Source: Litsea cubeba
Taxonomy: Eukaryota > Streptophyta > Magnoliopsida > Laurales > Lauraceae
DNA length: 64,000 nucleotides
NCBI GenBank assembly: GCA_012931725.1
Contig: CM022946.1
Span: 55,946,164 to 56,010,163, forward strand
Direction: 5' to 3'
Shown piece after piece: positions 13,001 to 24,059 of this stretch. Made by a program: the position numbers and the translations under genes. Each line of letters starts with the position of its first letter. The first letter of the stretch is position 1. The notes under the pieces were generated by a model that ran no database searches, was not told the origin of the DNA, and saw only the letters and a program-made list of their open reading frames with translations.

Positions 13001-13374
13001 TTCTCTCTTTCTTCCAATTGAGAAGCTGTTTTATATAAGCAAGAATCCTTCTGTACAGATATATCATACCTTAAAGCTGAAAGATGGGCAAGATATTACT
13101 GCAGTGGCACTGAACAAGGATAACACTAACCTTCTGGTATCGACAGCAGATAAGCAATTAATCATATTCACTGACCCAGATGTAAGTTTCCTAGTTTCAA
13201 GATTAGATTCATAATGATAAATACAAAATACGCGATGCTTTTTATATGCCATTCTGCAGAGTCTTTTATTAATTGTGAATTCAAATTTCTCCTGGATTAC
13301 AGTTGAGCTTGAATGCTGGTCAAATGCTTCCATCTAATTTGGAAGGCAACAACCTAACTCCCCACAGCAAATGA
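1097..13374 (+). CDS. BCHB: BEACH-domain/WD40 protein, BCHB-like, 3' part (5' end off window)
   Basis: Exons: 1097-1166, 1305-1388, 1484-1540, 1678-1746, 1834-1920, 2016-2132, 5741-5866, 6117-6174, 6288-6408, 6556-6652, 6731-6844, 10133-10490, 11984-12789, 13059-13181 and 13303-13374 (TGA at 13372). They sum to 2,359 nt (1 + 786 codons), and every GT-AG junction keeps phase, which is strong support. Exon 1 (RRSALELFMIDRSNFFFDFG) is the end of the PH-like module. Exons 3-11 are the BEACH domain (RWARWE, LMQLNTLAGRSYND, YPIFPWI, SAHLNEWIDLIFGYKQRG, FGQTPSQLL). Exons 12-15 are WD40 repeats (e.g. LVTGSQDTTLILWRIH). Plant BEACH proteins are large cytosolic scaffolds for membrane trafficking and mRNA-body assembly. 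The class call rests on remembered similarity to Arabidopsis BCHB (At1g58230); C1/C2 paralogues are the alternative. Oddity: exon 7 runs from VEPFTTLPIPG straight to DQIFSDI and lacks the family's usual QGGKFDHADR stretch, and exon 8/9 is also short. Confidence 0.88.
2570..2610. repeat. Poly-T followed by (GT)n in BEACH intron
   Basis: About 28 T residues are followed by a short GT repeat, within the 3.6-kb intron 2133-5740. The rest of 2133-4033 shows no coding or transposon signal that I can support. Confidence 0.9.
3710..3759. repeat. Poly-C / poly-A / (TA)n tract
   Basis: A run of 23 C residues (3710-3732) is followed by about 10 A and a short TA repeat, inside the same BEACH intron. Homopolymers of this length are also assembly-error hotspots. 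Confidence 0.9.
4034..5590. mobile_element. Solo LTR (1,557 bp) in BEACH intron
   Basis: The segment starts TGTTGG and ends CTAACA, an imperfect inverted pair of the TG...CA type. It is flanked by a perfect 5-bp direct repeat AAACT (4029-4033 and 5591-5595), as expected for an integrated retroelement. No primer-binding site, gag or pol lies inside, and there is no second LTR nearby, so this is most simply a solo LTR left by LTR-LTR recombination. A (GA)n tract and a TATA-like tttatttatag (about 4506-4516) lie in its first third, which would suit plus-strand transcription. The small ORFs inside (e.g. 5235-5504) have no recognisable domain. Superfamily is not determinable; a copia-like origin is a guess. 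Confidence 0.82.
7021..7096. repeat. (CT)32 microsatellite followed by (CA)n
   Basis: A nearly perfect CT dinucleotide run of about 64 bases grades into a short CA run, within the 3.3-kb intron 6845-10132. It produces spurious Leu/Ser and Arg/Glu ORFs on the two strands. Confidence 0.95.
7097..9530. other. BEACH intron sequence without recognised genes
   Basis: Intronic and AT-rich. A short imperfect direct repeat of 'gtgggg(a/c)ccacct(g/a)gcttcatga' occurs near 7973-8035. Poly-A lies at about 8271-8288. ORFs at 8181-8417 and 9066-9341 have no domain and no splice context matching the gene. The GGGGCCCACNTG-type motifs recur elsewhere in the window (15360, 16110, 49680) and suggest old, unidentified dispersed repeats. 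Confidence 0.5.
9541..9777 (+). mobile_element. SMART/TRIM-like mini LTR element (degraded)
   Basis: Two 52-bp direct repeats, 9541-9592 and 9726-9777, both begin TGTTGTGC and end TTAC(T/A)(T/A)ACA-like, with a handful of mismatches. Right after the first copy, at 9594, is GGTATCAGAGG, close to the primer-binding site complementary to initiator tRNA-Met. Before the second copy is a purine-rich tgaggggg (about 9694-9700), which could be the polypurine tract, so the right LTR may really start at TGTCAGG (9703). The internal region is only about 110-130 bp and noncoding. No convincing target duplication was found. The layout fits SMART/TRIM elements, which move using proteins of larger retrotransposons. 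Confidence 0.65.
10903..11215 (-). mobile_element. Complete SMART-like mini retroelement (313 bp)
   Basis: Two identical 70-bp terminal repeats (10903-10972 and 11146-11215) start TGTCAAAG and end TTAACA. The element is flanked by a perfect 5-bp target duplication GATGA (10898-10902 and 11216-11220). Immediately inside the right repeat is the reverse complement of TGGTATCAGAGCC (11133-11145), the initiator-tRNA-Met primer-binding site. Just inside the left repeat is accccccct, a polypurine tract when read on the minus strand. So the element points to the minus strand, opposite to the host BEACH gene. The 173-bp interior is GC-rich and noncoding and contains a B-box-like gtttcgaactcgag. Identical LTRs imply recent insertion. 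The size matches the SMART class. Confidence 0.9.
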
Positions 13375-16125
13375 AGTTTTATACCATCAGATTTTATTTA
13401 GAGGAGGGAATACAAGAGATATCGTTCGAAGAATAGTGTAGGCTAGAGAAAGAATACAAAACCAACTGATGAAGTCAAGAACTCCAATGGAGCACTTCAT
13501 ATCTGTTTGTTGAGGCGTTTGGGTGTAACATATTTATCCATGAAAAGGATGTGCAAGAAGAAGTCTGCATCTCATTTATCTTGTACAAGTTTGCTTCATT
13601 CCTTTTTCCTCAATTTAGTAAATCAGTTGCTTTTATTCTTGTGATATATCCAAGTTTGCCATTGGCCATTTTGTGGTTCAGTTCCGACTACATTTTTTTA
13701 TAGTTATAATCAGAAGTTTTGTTGGGAATTCCTGGCACTCTCTAGGTGCTGTCTACTCATGAGTTCCCCGAAAAAACCATTTGATCGAGAGAATTTCAAG
13801 ACACTGGGTTTTTGAGTTGTGAAATGGCTTTTTAAGCCTTTTGATTTCTCCAAATTCTGGAACTCAAGTTGCTGATTCCCACAGAAGCATTCAGGAGGAC
13901 AACATTGAAGAAATTAGACAACAGTTATGAAATAATTATTTTGACACATGCATCTGCATGCACGTATTAAAGGCCTGTTTGATTGGTATGATGAAATCGT
14001 CCATACATTCCCAAGATGAAGCCTATCAACCAATAGGAATAGCTTGACAACCCATCCTTAATAAAAGAAGGGACATGCGAAGGCATAAAAAAAAGGTTTT
14101 TTAAAACTTGTGATAGTAGTATTGATATGGGATTAGAATTTTATTGGTGTCAGTGTTGTATGATTATATAAATAAAAAGTAATAAAACAATATAAAATTT
14201 ATGAGAATAAATTAATAACTTTTTTTATGTGACATTGGAAAGTGTTCATTGCACATCAAGTATTTTGATTTTACTTTTCATTTCGATCAAGTTTGTTAAG
14301 CATGCTTACTCTTATAAAAGGGTCCAATTTCAATTCAAGTGACATAATGAGATTTATTGGATATGAGTCTAAAGGTTGGCCCCTTTTACAAATTAAAAAA
14401 ATATATAAAGTACATAATTCTCAGGATTATTTTGGTCAAAGTATAAAATTATATAACCCTAGTGAGTACATTGGTCATAATTTTAAATTAACAAGTGGAA
14501 TAGGTGCAAGTTTCTTTGTTATCAAGAAAGAGCAGTTTCTCCTATAGATCCATTTTGATCAAAGAAGTTAGAAAACAAACGATAAAATTATCTTAACCAT
14601 ATTTGAATATCAAAAGTTACTAAAATTTATGAAAACGACTGTTTTACCCTTACACCCTTTAAACAAAAATAAGTACATTATTATTTACAAAAAATGTCAT
14701 TATTTTATCTCAAGTCCCAATGGCCTCTCTCTTAATAACTCTCTAGTGCACAGGAAGTCTAATAATGTATTTTGAAATTCTCATTAAGTCGATGGTGGGT
14801 TATGCATGGATTCGATCAATTATAACCAATTATAAATACAGATGTTGATTATCATTATGATCGGTTTTGATTTAATGAAATGGGCCCTATATTGAGAAAA
14901 ATATATTTATGTAGGATTATTTTCTCTCATTTTATGTAATTTTTAATGTTACAGGCTTTAGAGAAAACTGAAGTCTTAGCTTTTGAAATTATACATATAA
15001 GGATAAAAGACGTAGGCAAAAGTATGATTTTACTCTAAAACATTATGGTGTTTAGAAGACTACTAATTTTGGGGACAATAAGGTATTAAAATGAGAAATA
15101 GGGGCCTATTTCTAAATACTTAAACCGCAGGGGGCTATTTACAAATTTCTAAAAACCTTAGGGATTATATACCAAATAAACACTTTTATATTGACACGTG
15201 GCATTATAAGTAGTTCCCTGCATATACTCTCAAAATTATCGTAGTTAATTGCTCCTTTATTTTCTCATTATCCTTTCCACCCATTGTTCTTCCCTAAAAT
15301 ATAGCATATATATATATATAGAGAGAGAGAGCTAGAGTGGCTATCAGGTGCGCCTAAGTGGGGCCCACATGATGGTCCATCTAAATGGACCACGCACACA
15401 ATCCCCTTGAATTTCAAATGGGGCCCACCTTCACAGCCCATCCGATGTACTGTATTTCGTTGGATCGACTGCACACCCATCTAAATCTGTACACCATTAA
15501 ACTTGTGGGGCCTAAATGGAGGTGAAGGGCGAAGGAACTTTCAATCCCCCTAGTCCCAGTCCGAGCTGTGCCCAATGTGGGCCCCACGTTGAGGCGCTCA
15601 CACTGATCCAGTGCGTCGGTACTCATTTATATGCATAGGGGAGTGCTATATAACGCCCGGACGTTTTTTTAAGAAAAAACACCCCTCCTAGTTTAGCCCT
15701 TAGGATGTATGATGATCATGGAAGTCCATTGGATGGAAAAATCCATATGAGGCTTACCTATATACAAAATCTTGAATCCATAAAATCGTACTAACCTTTT
15801 GATCCATGGCCTTAAAATTTAATAGTTTAGAGGCTTCATTTTATTATGATTTCAATCCAACGGTGAGGAAGAGTTGGATGAATGTCAAACTTAGACTTGT
15901 GACTATTCATTGGGAGGTAGTGTGTGTGAAAAGACTTGATTGACACAACATGGGCCCTATGTATGACCAAAAAAAAGAGGGGGGCAAAAATAGGCATTTT
16001 TAAAGTGGGTCATTTTTTAGAGTTTTCCACACACACACGCAATATATATATAGTGGGCAGCTCTCCAAGCTGCAGCTTAGGATAAGGTAAGCTGAGGTAA
16101 GTTCAAGTGTGTGATGGGGCCCATC
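13375..16125. other. BEACH 3' UTR and AT-rich intergenic sequence
   Basis: The first few hundred bases after the stop at 13374 should be 3' UTR; no unambiguous poly-A signal was fixed. Beyond about 13970 the sequence is AT-rich and noncoding. A TA/GA microsatellite lies at about 15306-15330. 15340-15620 contains several ggggcccac/accgtcc-like motifs typical of dispersed repeats elsewhere in this window. I see no supported gene. Confidence 0.5.
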
Positions 16126-18169
16126 TAATGGTGTCAATATGGGCCGGGCCGGGCCGGCACGGCCCATTGAATCAGGGGCTGGGGCCGGGCCCAATTGTTA
16201 TGGGGCCGCCTAGCACGGCCCTGGTCGTGCCGTGCTGGGCCAGGCCTGGGCCGTGCTGCCCTCGGGCGGCCCACATTTTTTTTTTTTGAGTTTTTTTAAT
16301 TCTTGGACCATTTTCATTAAAATAAAAAAAATTTAAAAGAGATAAATAAGTAGAATAACACTTGGATCACCTATGTTTTGAAAAAATACATCAAATAAAT
16401 TGTATTTCCTTGAAATTTAAGTTACAAAAGTTAAAAAAAATTACAAGTTTGAAGATTGAACTTGGATCAATAAATATAATGAAATTCAAACCTTCTGATA
16501 AATGAAAAAAGAATTACAACTTTAAAAACCTATGATACATTCTAAAAAATAAATTATAACTTTAAAAACCTATGATACATTCTAAAAAATAAATTACAAG
16601 TTAAAAGCCTATTATACATTCTAAAAAAAATTATACTACGATATCTGTAACGCCGCTAGCTCATCTTGTATCTCGATATGATCATTATCAAGGTGTTATT
16701 CCCTATCCTCTGCTTAGTACCAATCCCGTAAGCACATGCAGGTTTCAACGGTTTTTTCTTGAAGCATAGTCCTCATGAGGTCAATAAGGCGTCAACTTGC
16801 ACTAAATGCCTGCTCTGATGCAACTGTAGACGCTGGTATTGTTAATGTATTACGGGCTATGGCGGAAAGCACAGGAAACTTAGTTTCGAATGATTTCCAC
16901 CATGCCAAAATATCAAAATTATCTTCTTCATTATATTCTATTGTAACAGGATCGCTCCCCAGGTACATTGTCAATTCATTAAGGTTGTAAGATCCTCCGG
17001 AAGAAGAGGAGTTACTTCCCTGAGATTTCTTCATAATACTCCAAATGGCTTTCTTTTTTCCTTTATGTACTTGGGGAGGGCATGTTGGGACCGTGGGTGC
17101 TATGGATCTACCTAATCGGGTAGCATATTCCAAAAAAAGTATTTCTAAATTAAATCTGCCTTAATTGTTGTTATGTTATTTATATTAGTTGTATTCATAT
17201 TAGAGTTTATTTCATTAAGAAGGGTTTCTACACCTTGTAATTTCAATCTAGGGTCTAATACAGCAGCTATACAAAATGTTAAAGGAGTTAATCTCCAATA
17301 TTGTGAAAACTTTTCCTCCATTTGTACACACATAACTTGAAAATTTTGAAAATCTCTATACTTTGCAAAAGTAAGACTTATTTCATAAAAATGGGCTAAA
17401 GCTTGATTGCATGTGGGATAATATACCCCGGAAAAAAATAATGTTGCATCATGAAAAACTTCTAAAAAATCTCTTATTATCTCAAGAAGGGTCTATTTAT
17501 CATCACTTATAAAAATATTTTCACGCTCCAAATAAAGTTGACAATATTGATTTAGTGTCATTTTATAGGCACATGATTCTTTTAACATTTTATAGGTAAA
17601 ATTCCATGTATGCTTTATATCATATGAGATTTTCTTTGGATATAGATTCAAATTTACACAGATGGAGTATAAGAAATGAGAGAGTAGATGTGTAGAGAAA
17701 TGAGAGGAGTGGGGGCTATTTATAGAATTCCTAAGTGATAAATGATATAAAATACCCCCTCATATGACCGTTTTATAGCAGTTGGGGGGTATAATGGTAA
17801 AAAATGATCAAAAGACACTACCATTTGACCATTTATAGTTGTTGGGGGGGGGGGGGGGGGGGGGGGGGTTAAAAATGTAAAAAATACACATATAGCCGTT
17901 TTTTTGGGGTGAGGGGAATAATTTGAAAAAACTAGCCGTTGGGCACGGGCCGTGCCGGGTCGTCCCGGAGCTCCGGGGCCCAGGCCCAGCATGGCACGGT
18001 TTTGAAGCCGTGCCGTGCCTCGGGCCTCGCAGGCTGGGCCCAACACGGCCCAGATTTTATACTCGGCCGGACCAGGCCGCCCGTTGACCAAGTCAACGGG
18101 CCCAGTCACGGGATTTTCGGGCCATGCTAGGGCTGGGCTTGGGCGGCCCGGCCCAGATTGACACCCCTA
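16126..18169 (-). mobile_element. Decayed hAT transposon with GC-rich subterminal regions
   Basis: The left end reads TAATGGTGTCAATATGGGCC. The right end, reverse-complemented, reads TAGGGGTGTCAATCTGGGCC, giving about 20-bp imperfect terminal inverted repeats. The flanking 8-mers GGCCCATC (16118-16125) and GGCCCACT (18170-18177) are a plausible decayed 8-bp target duplication. Both ends carry about 150-230 bp of repeated gggccgtgcc/ggcacggccc motifs in opposite orientation, i.e. subterminal transposase-binding-type repeats. The AT-rich core contains a recognisable hAT transposase C-terminus on the minus strand. A poly-G run (about 17846-17868) lies near the right end. Confidence 0.75.
16792..17665 (-). 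pseudogene. hAT-family transposase, C-terminal remnant
   Basis: Read on the minus strand, 17665-17334 gives WNFTYKMLK ... FSGVYYPTCNQALAHFYEI, interrupted by an in-frame TAG (in the ISDDK-stop-TLLEI context). It continues in the same frame as QMEEKFSQYWRL ... AAVLDPRLKL (17333-17145). After another stop comes the hAT dimerisation domain (17133-16792): MYLGSDPV, DILAWWKSFETKFPVLSAIARN, IPASTVASEQAFS. These are the conserved C-terminal landmarks of Ac/RICESLEEPER-like transposases (RNase H-like fold, cut-and-paste DNA transposition). The BED zinc finger and most of the catalytic core are missing. With at least two stops the copy is dead. Confidence 0.85.
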
Positions 18170-18621
18170 GGCCCACTTAGGGATCCACATGGGGTGGGGG
18201 GATTTCAAGGACTCCTTGGGACCCTCCTCTTTGCAAAAAATCATCCACAACCGTACCTTCTCCATCTGGGCTCCAAAAGTTTAATGGTCAATTGTCCATT
18301 CGGATCGGTACACGGTCGATCCAACGGTCCGGTAAATTCGAATCTGACCAAAAGTTGGTGGACATGTGCAATTTAGGGGGGTCGTGTGTTTAGTCCATTT
18401 GGTCAGCGTGAGCTTACGGAATTTTATCATAAGCTTTAGATTAGAAGAGCCTTGCCCATATATATATATATATATATATATGTCGAGGATTTTACCAAAA
18501 AAATAACTTTATGTGGCCAAGAACTTTAGCCAAACTCAAACCAAACAGGGAATCCGTACAAAAAAATCAAACTTTTTTACCATTTTTTTTGTGGTCGCTA
18601 TCGACCTTAATTTTCTGTGTT

Positions 18622-18675
18622 GAGAGTCGACGGCGACACTCGCTATAACAAGTGAGGGTCGCCGTTGACCCTGAG
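18622..18675. repeat. Imperfect inverted repeat (hairpin)
   Basis: The left arm gtcgacggcgacactc and the right arm gagggtcgccgttgac are near-complementary and separated by about a dozen bases. The structure could form a stem of about 16 bp. It sits in noncoding DNA with no T-tract logic of a terminator; it may be a remnant of a DNA-transposon end or an unrecognised foldback element. Confidence 0.6.
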
Positions 18676-19859
18676 CAGACATAAACTCCTAATCTTCTTC
18701 CTTCTTCCTCTCTTCCCCAAACCCAACCCAGGTCCGCCCTTGGTTCTCACCTTGTTGCCCCGGATTTGAACCCTGAGTACACCACCTCTTCCCACTTGTG
18801 TGGACTTTCTTTCTGCTTGTACGGGCTTCTTTCCCACTTGTGTGGACCTTATTCCTGCTTGTGCGGGCTGTCTTCCTATATAGTGGTTCTCTCTTGGGGT
18901 CCCAGCCCCTTTGGCTGGGTTGTGTCCTTTTTTTTTTCTTTTTTTCTTTTTTTTTTTTTTCATACGGCCTTTAGACCAGGTTTATCTAAAATTTAGGTTT
19001 TCACCTTGAATAGACCAGGGGGAATTTTAAGAAACGGGCCATTAGGATGGGCATGACTGATTAAATTGCATGTGTTTGGAAAAAACCAATAAGTATTGGC
19101 ATGATAATATAATGGGTAATTAGGCTGATTTCTAGGTCCAGCAACAAAAATCTCTCTCTGATTATGTCCACTTTTAGATGCCCACGCCATCGTATGATGA
19201 AAGTTTTTGTCTATATGTAGTTGGCATATTTCAGAAATTTAGTTCTGTATATGCCCAACAATATCATACTCAAAACATATATGCATCCACTTGTTTTGTC
19301 TTTTTGGTAATGCATAGTTGCATACTCATATGAGGTTTTGATGCCACACGAAAAGCTGGAAGGATCAGTTGCAATACAACCATCCCATCCCATTAATGAT
19401 AGAACAATCCACCAGCGTTTCAACAAGGCAAACCATTGGATTAAGCACACAACTCTGATAACATTAGATGGTAGATGTGAGAGACCGTTTGATACAGTGG
19501 TTTGCCTTGAAGAAATATACAAGCACTGTATCAAATCAAATTTATTCTTGTGATAGATCTGGTTGTGTATCACGAATCCAATGAGATGGAAATAATTTTC
19601 TTCAGCAGAGTTCAGTGTGGCAAGGATATCTTACAAAAATCCAGCCCAATGGATTGGTCTGCAGAATGGAAGTAAACTTGCAAAAACATGTGGTACAAAA
19701 GACATACCAAAAGAGAATATAACTACTCAAAATCTGAATTAAGTTGGTGGGCTTAATAGGTTTTCAGCGAAGGCAGTAGACGTCAATGTCAAAAGTATTC
19801 CAAAATGACAAAATACAAACCTGGTGTAATTATTTTAATAAAAAAATAATAACTAAAGA

Positions 19860-20010
19860 AAATCATCAAAGCCTTGTCCAACTATGTTGGGTAGGGGTCC
19901 GGTTACATAAACTATGTTTCTTCATTTGGATCAATTCTGAGCAAGGAGTGAGCTTACCACAGATGGCCTCAAACAGATGGGGATATGGGGTCCGGCTACA
20001 TGAACTAGAA
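19860..20010 (+). repeat. Possible SINE fragment(s)
   Basis: Two similar phrases, 'gccttgtccaactatgttgg ... ggggtccggttacataaac' and 'gggg-atatggggtccggctacatgaac', resemble the conserved 3' part of plant Au-type SINEs (a pol III-derived nonautonomous retroposon). No A/B box head or target duplication could be defined, so this is only a fragment-level suggestion. Confidence 0.3.
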
Positions 20011-20062
20011 GAAAATTATTTCAGATTGGAGTAAGGTAACAAGAACAGATAGAAAGGAAAAC

Positions 20063-22784
20063 TTATAGGAATCCTTCAATCCCATGACCCAAAAGTCTTT
20101 CCCTATATATAGCAAGTGCTTCTTCCATAACTTTGGATTGATCTAACAGTTTTGCCCTTGTCTTGCCAGACGGGTGGGTGGAAAGGTAGTCCTTCAATGA
20201 TGAATCGCCAGTAATCTGTCCCAATTGCTCATACACTTTTGGTGCCACACGTGGATCATATCCAGCTGCAGCTATCAATAGAACCCCAATGTGATCTGCT
20301 TCGATTTCCATCCTAACAGAAAGCCAAATAATTATGCACATAAATGAAGATAAATGCATGAAATATAATAACTTCAAACTGATTTCACCCAGCTATTGTA
20401 TCATCCACACTTAACAATTGGCTTATTAGAGCATTCTAGAATTCTTTAGCACTAGAGTCCAAAGATAGCATGCAACAAGTGCAAATAAAAAAGTCATCTT
20501 CTGAAAGTTCAGTCAGCTTTCTAGGGCAGACAATTTTATCAGCAAAATAACAAGGAAAATACGTATAAAAGGATAACAAATTATACACACATGCACCATA
20601 TCCAACCCATAGTACTTGTAGATTGCTCATTTCTATACATATTTGTTCTTATTTTCATTAACAAATAAAACCACAGTATCTTCCATAACATAGGAAGAAA
20701 ACCAAACATAAGGATAAGGACAGCAAGCTACAATGGGTAGAAAGCCAAACATAATGACAGCAAGCCATAAGGGGCAGTTCAGAACTCCCAATACCAAGAT
20801 GGATAACTTCCAATTTCTCATGAAATATGTTTCGATGTGCCCCAATCAGGTAGTGAGAATATTTCAGCATAATGGATAACCACGCAGTGTTGGGAAATGC
20901 AGGATCATTACAATGTAAGCTTTTGGCCTAATAAGTATACATTTCAGGTTCAAAAATGCAAACAAACAAATATCAATTTGAGACACGAGCAAACATGGGA
21001 ACCAATAAAGTGAAATTCCAAAAGCTTCCTAAAAGTTTGAAGTCTTGAAGATACCTCCGAGAGAAAGGAAGTTTAAGAAGAAGCTGGGACATCGCATGGA
21101 CAACATCGGGCATGTAAATAAATTGGAGGAGGACCAGTTGTAAAATTGCAAACCACATGTTCTTTGTGATCACTTCTGCTGAATGCCGTGCAATTGCATG
21201 ACCAACCTGATTGACAAATATAGAGTCAGTACATTATAATGAAACTGAAATGATCGATTTCTATATGTGTAGGGGCTGACAAGTTTCTTGCCATTACCAG
21301 ACAAAAGGTCTATAAATCCACAAAATGCGCCGAGTAAGAAATTTGGTTCACATGCACTTAATGAATGTCAGAGAAGCACACTTCAATTCGAAATACTTTA
21401 TCTTTAGTTTTTAAGAAGTGTACGTGGCCATATTGCTTGTTACTCATAACATGAAAAAAGCACTTAAAAGGAGCACTGTAGTTGCTGCAAAGCATGTATA
21501 AGCAGTCCATTGACAATGTAAACCAAACACTCCTTAGGAGTGTATGGATGCATCATAAATCAAAAGCATTTATAGGACTTCGTCTGAGGGGTGCTATGGC
21601 ACAGAAACTGAAAACCACACTTAAATAAGATTCTAAATTCCACCATTTTCGCAACTAATGATACTAAAGCATGTGTGATTCCCAGCTTCTATTAACCTCC
21701 CAAAGCACCCCTATAATGGTCTAACCAACTGCAACAGAAATGTGCTCTACTACAATTACTAGACGAGTGAAAACCAACTTAGATAACAACAGAAATGTGC
21801 TCTGCTACAATTACTAGATGAGTGAAAACCAACTTAGATAACTACCTCATGTCCAATAATTGTTGCCATCTCTGCATCGGTGCGGAAATGATTGAACAAC
21901 CCTGTGAACACAACAATCTTGCCACCAGGAAGGCAGAATGCATTTACAAGAGGCTCATCTACAACAATCACTTCCCAATTCAAACCTTCCAAGTGCTGAG
22001 TTGCAGGCTGCGAACCACGTGCTTTGCCAGCTTTCCTACTCTCCTGGACCCACTTATCATCAAGAATCTCATCTTCGCGGGGCCACTGCTCATCCACCTT
22101 TAACTCCTCACCTCTCAATGCAGACACAATATTTGGAGATCCTCTAGAAGATGAACTAGGGAGGGCAGGCTCTTCATTCGAGTAGGATATATCGCTCCAC
22201 ACCCGCTCATGTCCTATCCCTCGCTGCAATGCATTAATTATGTCACTTGCAATCAATTTCACCTGGATGCTATCAGGGTGTAGTGGTGGAAGAATCTTTC
22301 CCTTAAAACTGGCCTTCAATTGCTGAAACTGAGCTTCTCCAATCTTCCGTTCCATTTCCCTTGACAGGAGGACGAAATGCTTGCGTTGGGTGTAAGGAAT
22401 GGTCTCCAAATTCCCATAATAGACAGTGATCAATACACCAGAACTGACTACAACAACAACAAAAACAGTGCGTGGGTTCTGAAACCAACGCTGAGGTCCC
22501 CTCCGCCGAAAGTGTTTAACTTGGTAGCGGTCAACATAGTAAAATCGCCGAGTTCCAGCAGTAGCATAATTCAGTTTTGATTTAATGGAACTAGGTTTTA
22601 AGGACGAATACAAAGAAGAGTAATGAAACCCACATGTAAATTTTTTATTAAAGATTGTTTGAGCAGGTCGGATAGCATTTGATGCAGTAGCAATGCCTCT
22701 ATGATGGCCATTTCCTGTCAAGATCTTAGAAGAAAGGAAAGGGAAGGCATTTATAACAAGCTTTGCTTTATTGAAGGAACCCAT
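20063..22784 (-). CDS. OMA1: OMA1-like mitochondrial zinc metalloprotease (M48 family)
   Basis: Coding exons on the minus strand are 22784-21846, 21206-21055 and 20312-20063 (TAA). They give 1,341 nt and 446 residues, with GT-AG introns of 639 and 742 bp and consistent phase. The N-terminus is basic and Ser/Ala-rich, as in a mitochondrial presequence. One hydrophobic segment (FVVVVVSSGVLITVYYG, about residues 109-125) would anchor it in the inner membrane. The M48 zinc site HEVGH is split across exons 1 and 2, and the third ligand lies in RMEIEAD at the exon 2/3 junction. PLVNAFCLPGGKIVVFTGL is the typical strand before the active site. OMA1 enzymes are ATP-independent inner-membrane proteases with stress-activated quality-control roles. 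The start is the ATG at 22784, and ccttag 9-14 nt upstream could be a 3' splice site from a 5' UTR intron. All catalytic residues are present and there is no lesion. Confidence 0.92.
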
Positions 22785-22916
22785 CCGCTTAACTAAGGTT
22801 ACAATAGGCGATCAAATGATTGCGTGTCAATGTGCAACCAATCTTCTCATGGTTTTAATCTGTCAAGAAGGAAATTGAAAGGAAAATCCAATGCACATGT
22901 GTTAGAAGGGAAATCC

Positions 22917-22974
<58 letters not shown>

Positions 22975-24059
22975 GTGGGATTTATTTCTGCAGAAGATAT
23001 CATAAATATGAAGAATGAAACGTTTATTAATCCAAGATGCATGTGCCTATAATCTGTATGAATTATCTGTTATGCAAACTATTGCAAAGATATCATAGGA
23101 ATCTGGAACCTTGGAAATTTTTGTAAGCAAAAATTCTACCACAATTTATTCTTGCAGTGATTTCATTTTCTGCATAATATTGAAAATGCAAAATTCACTT
23201 CTCGTATCCCGATTTTCATCATTTGTTTGGTGAAGCATTTTCCATGATAAAATGCATCATGAACACGTCTTGAATGCACATATTACAAAAGGCACATCTC
23301 CCATAAAGAGTAAGAATTTACAATAGATTTCCACCTTTTTAAGTGATAAAAATCCAAAAGGCTATAGTACAATAGAAACTGTTCAAGAATCCTCAACACT
23401 TGAAAAACGGAAAGAATGGATAAAATTATGTGAGCCAAGTTGGCATACCCTTCTCACCAGCAATGACACAAGTAGCAAGAGTTCTATCCATAGTAGATTA
23501 CTAGATTGGATGGCAAAGTTTGTTATCCCACAAGAGATTCACTGTTGTGTCTTCCATTGCATGCATTCATCTGAACATTAAGAAAGAAACAATCAAATAA
23601 AGAAATGTTAATGACAAGAAATAATTGCGAAAATCACAACTTGGAAGCATACATCCAGAAGCAATTAACCCTCAATACAAATTACAACATACAATACATA
23701 ACTGGGTCCACGATAACCCAAAAACACATTCTTTTCATACAGAAGAACTTACAATAAAAATTAAGTTGTACACTAGATACAGTTAACTCTTACAACAAAA
23801 GAGTATGCTATGAATACTTCTCTTTTGAAACAAAGAATGAGAGGTTAAATCTAGAGGATCTCAATAATTCATATAGTCCGGAAAAAAATTTCTCAAGTGG
23901 CTCAGGATAGGTCAGAATGAAGAAACAGAATTCATGTAGCCAAGCACAATATAGTTGGAACAAAGCTTTGATGATGATAATTTTTTTTTCTCTAAATTCT
24001 AATCCAACATTTGATAGATACCAAGTTCACAGACCATAAAAGCTAATAGCAAACACTTA
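22785..24059 (-). other. Upstream region or 5' intron of OMA1
   Basis: This is AT-rich and noncoding. An acceptor-like attgtaaccttag (minus strand) ends 8 nt before the OMA1 ATG, so the region may be a 5' UTR intron rather than a promoter. A minus-strand stretch near 23440-23580 contains a short ATG reading and a donor-like ctg/gtgaga, but no homology. The final TTA (24057-24059) is the target duplication of the element that follows. Confidence 0.45.
22921..22972. repeat. (AG)26 microsatellite upstream of OMA1
   Basis: A perfect 52-base AG run lies 137 bp upstream of the OMA1 start codon. On the OMA1 strand it is (CT)n, a composition common in plant 5' UTRs and core promoters. Confidence 0.97.

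Larger units (their letters stand above)
18170..20062. other. Intergenic region with simple repeats
   Basis: It contains a (TA)n tract at about 18459-18481, a fold-back at 18622-18675, a T-rich tract at about 18930-18960, and a SINE-like fragment at 19860-20010. ORFs at 18643-18963 and 19211-19573 are low-complexity or featureless. The last few hundred bases before 20063 should be the OMA1 3' UTR, since that gene runs on the minus strand. Confidence 0.45.

Noticed and set aside
12864..13214. ORF spanning the exon 13/14 intron region of the BEACH gene
   Set aside because: It reads through the gtatgg donor and a poly-T tract; only 13059-13181 is supported as an exon by phase and WD40 sequence.
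13975..15185. Possible TIR element (gtttgattggtat on the left, gtttatttggtat reverse-complemented on the right)
   Set aside because: Only about 11 of 13 bases match, with no target duplication and no structure inside.
19211..19573. 120-codon minus-strand ORF
   Set aside because: No domain, no splice or promoter context, and composition like surrounding intergenic DNA.
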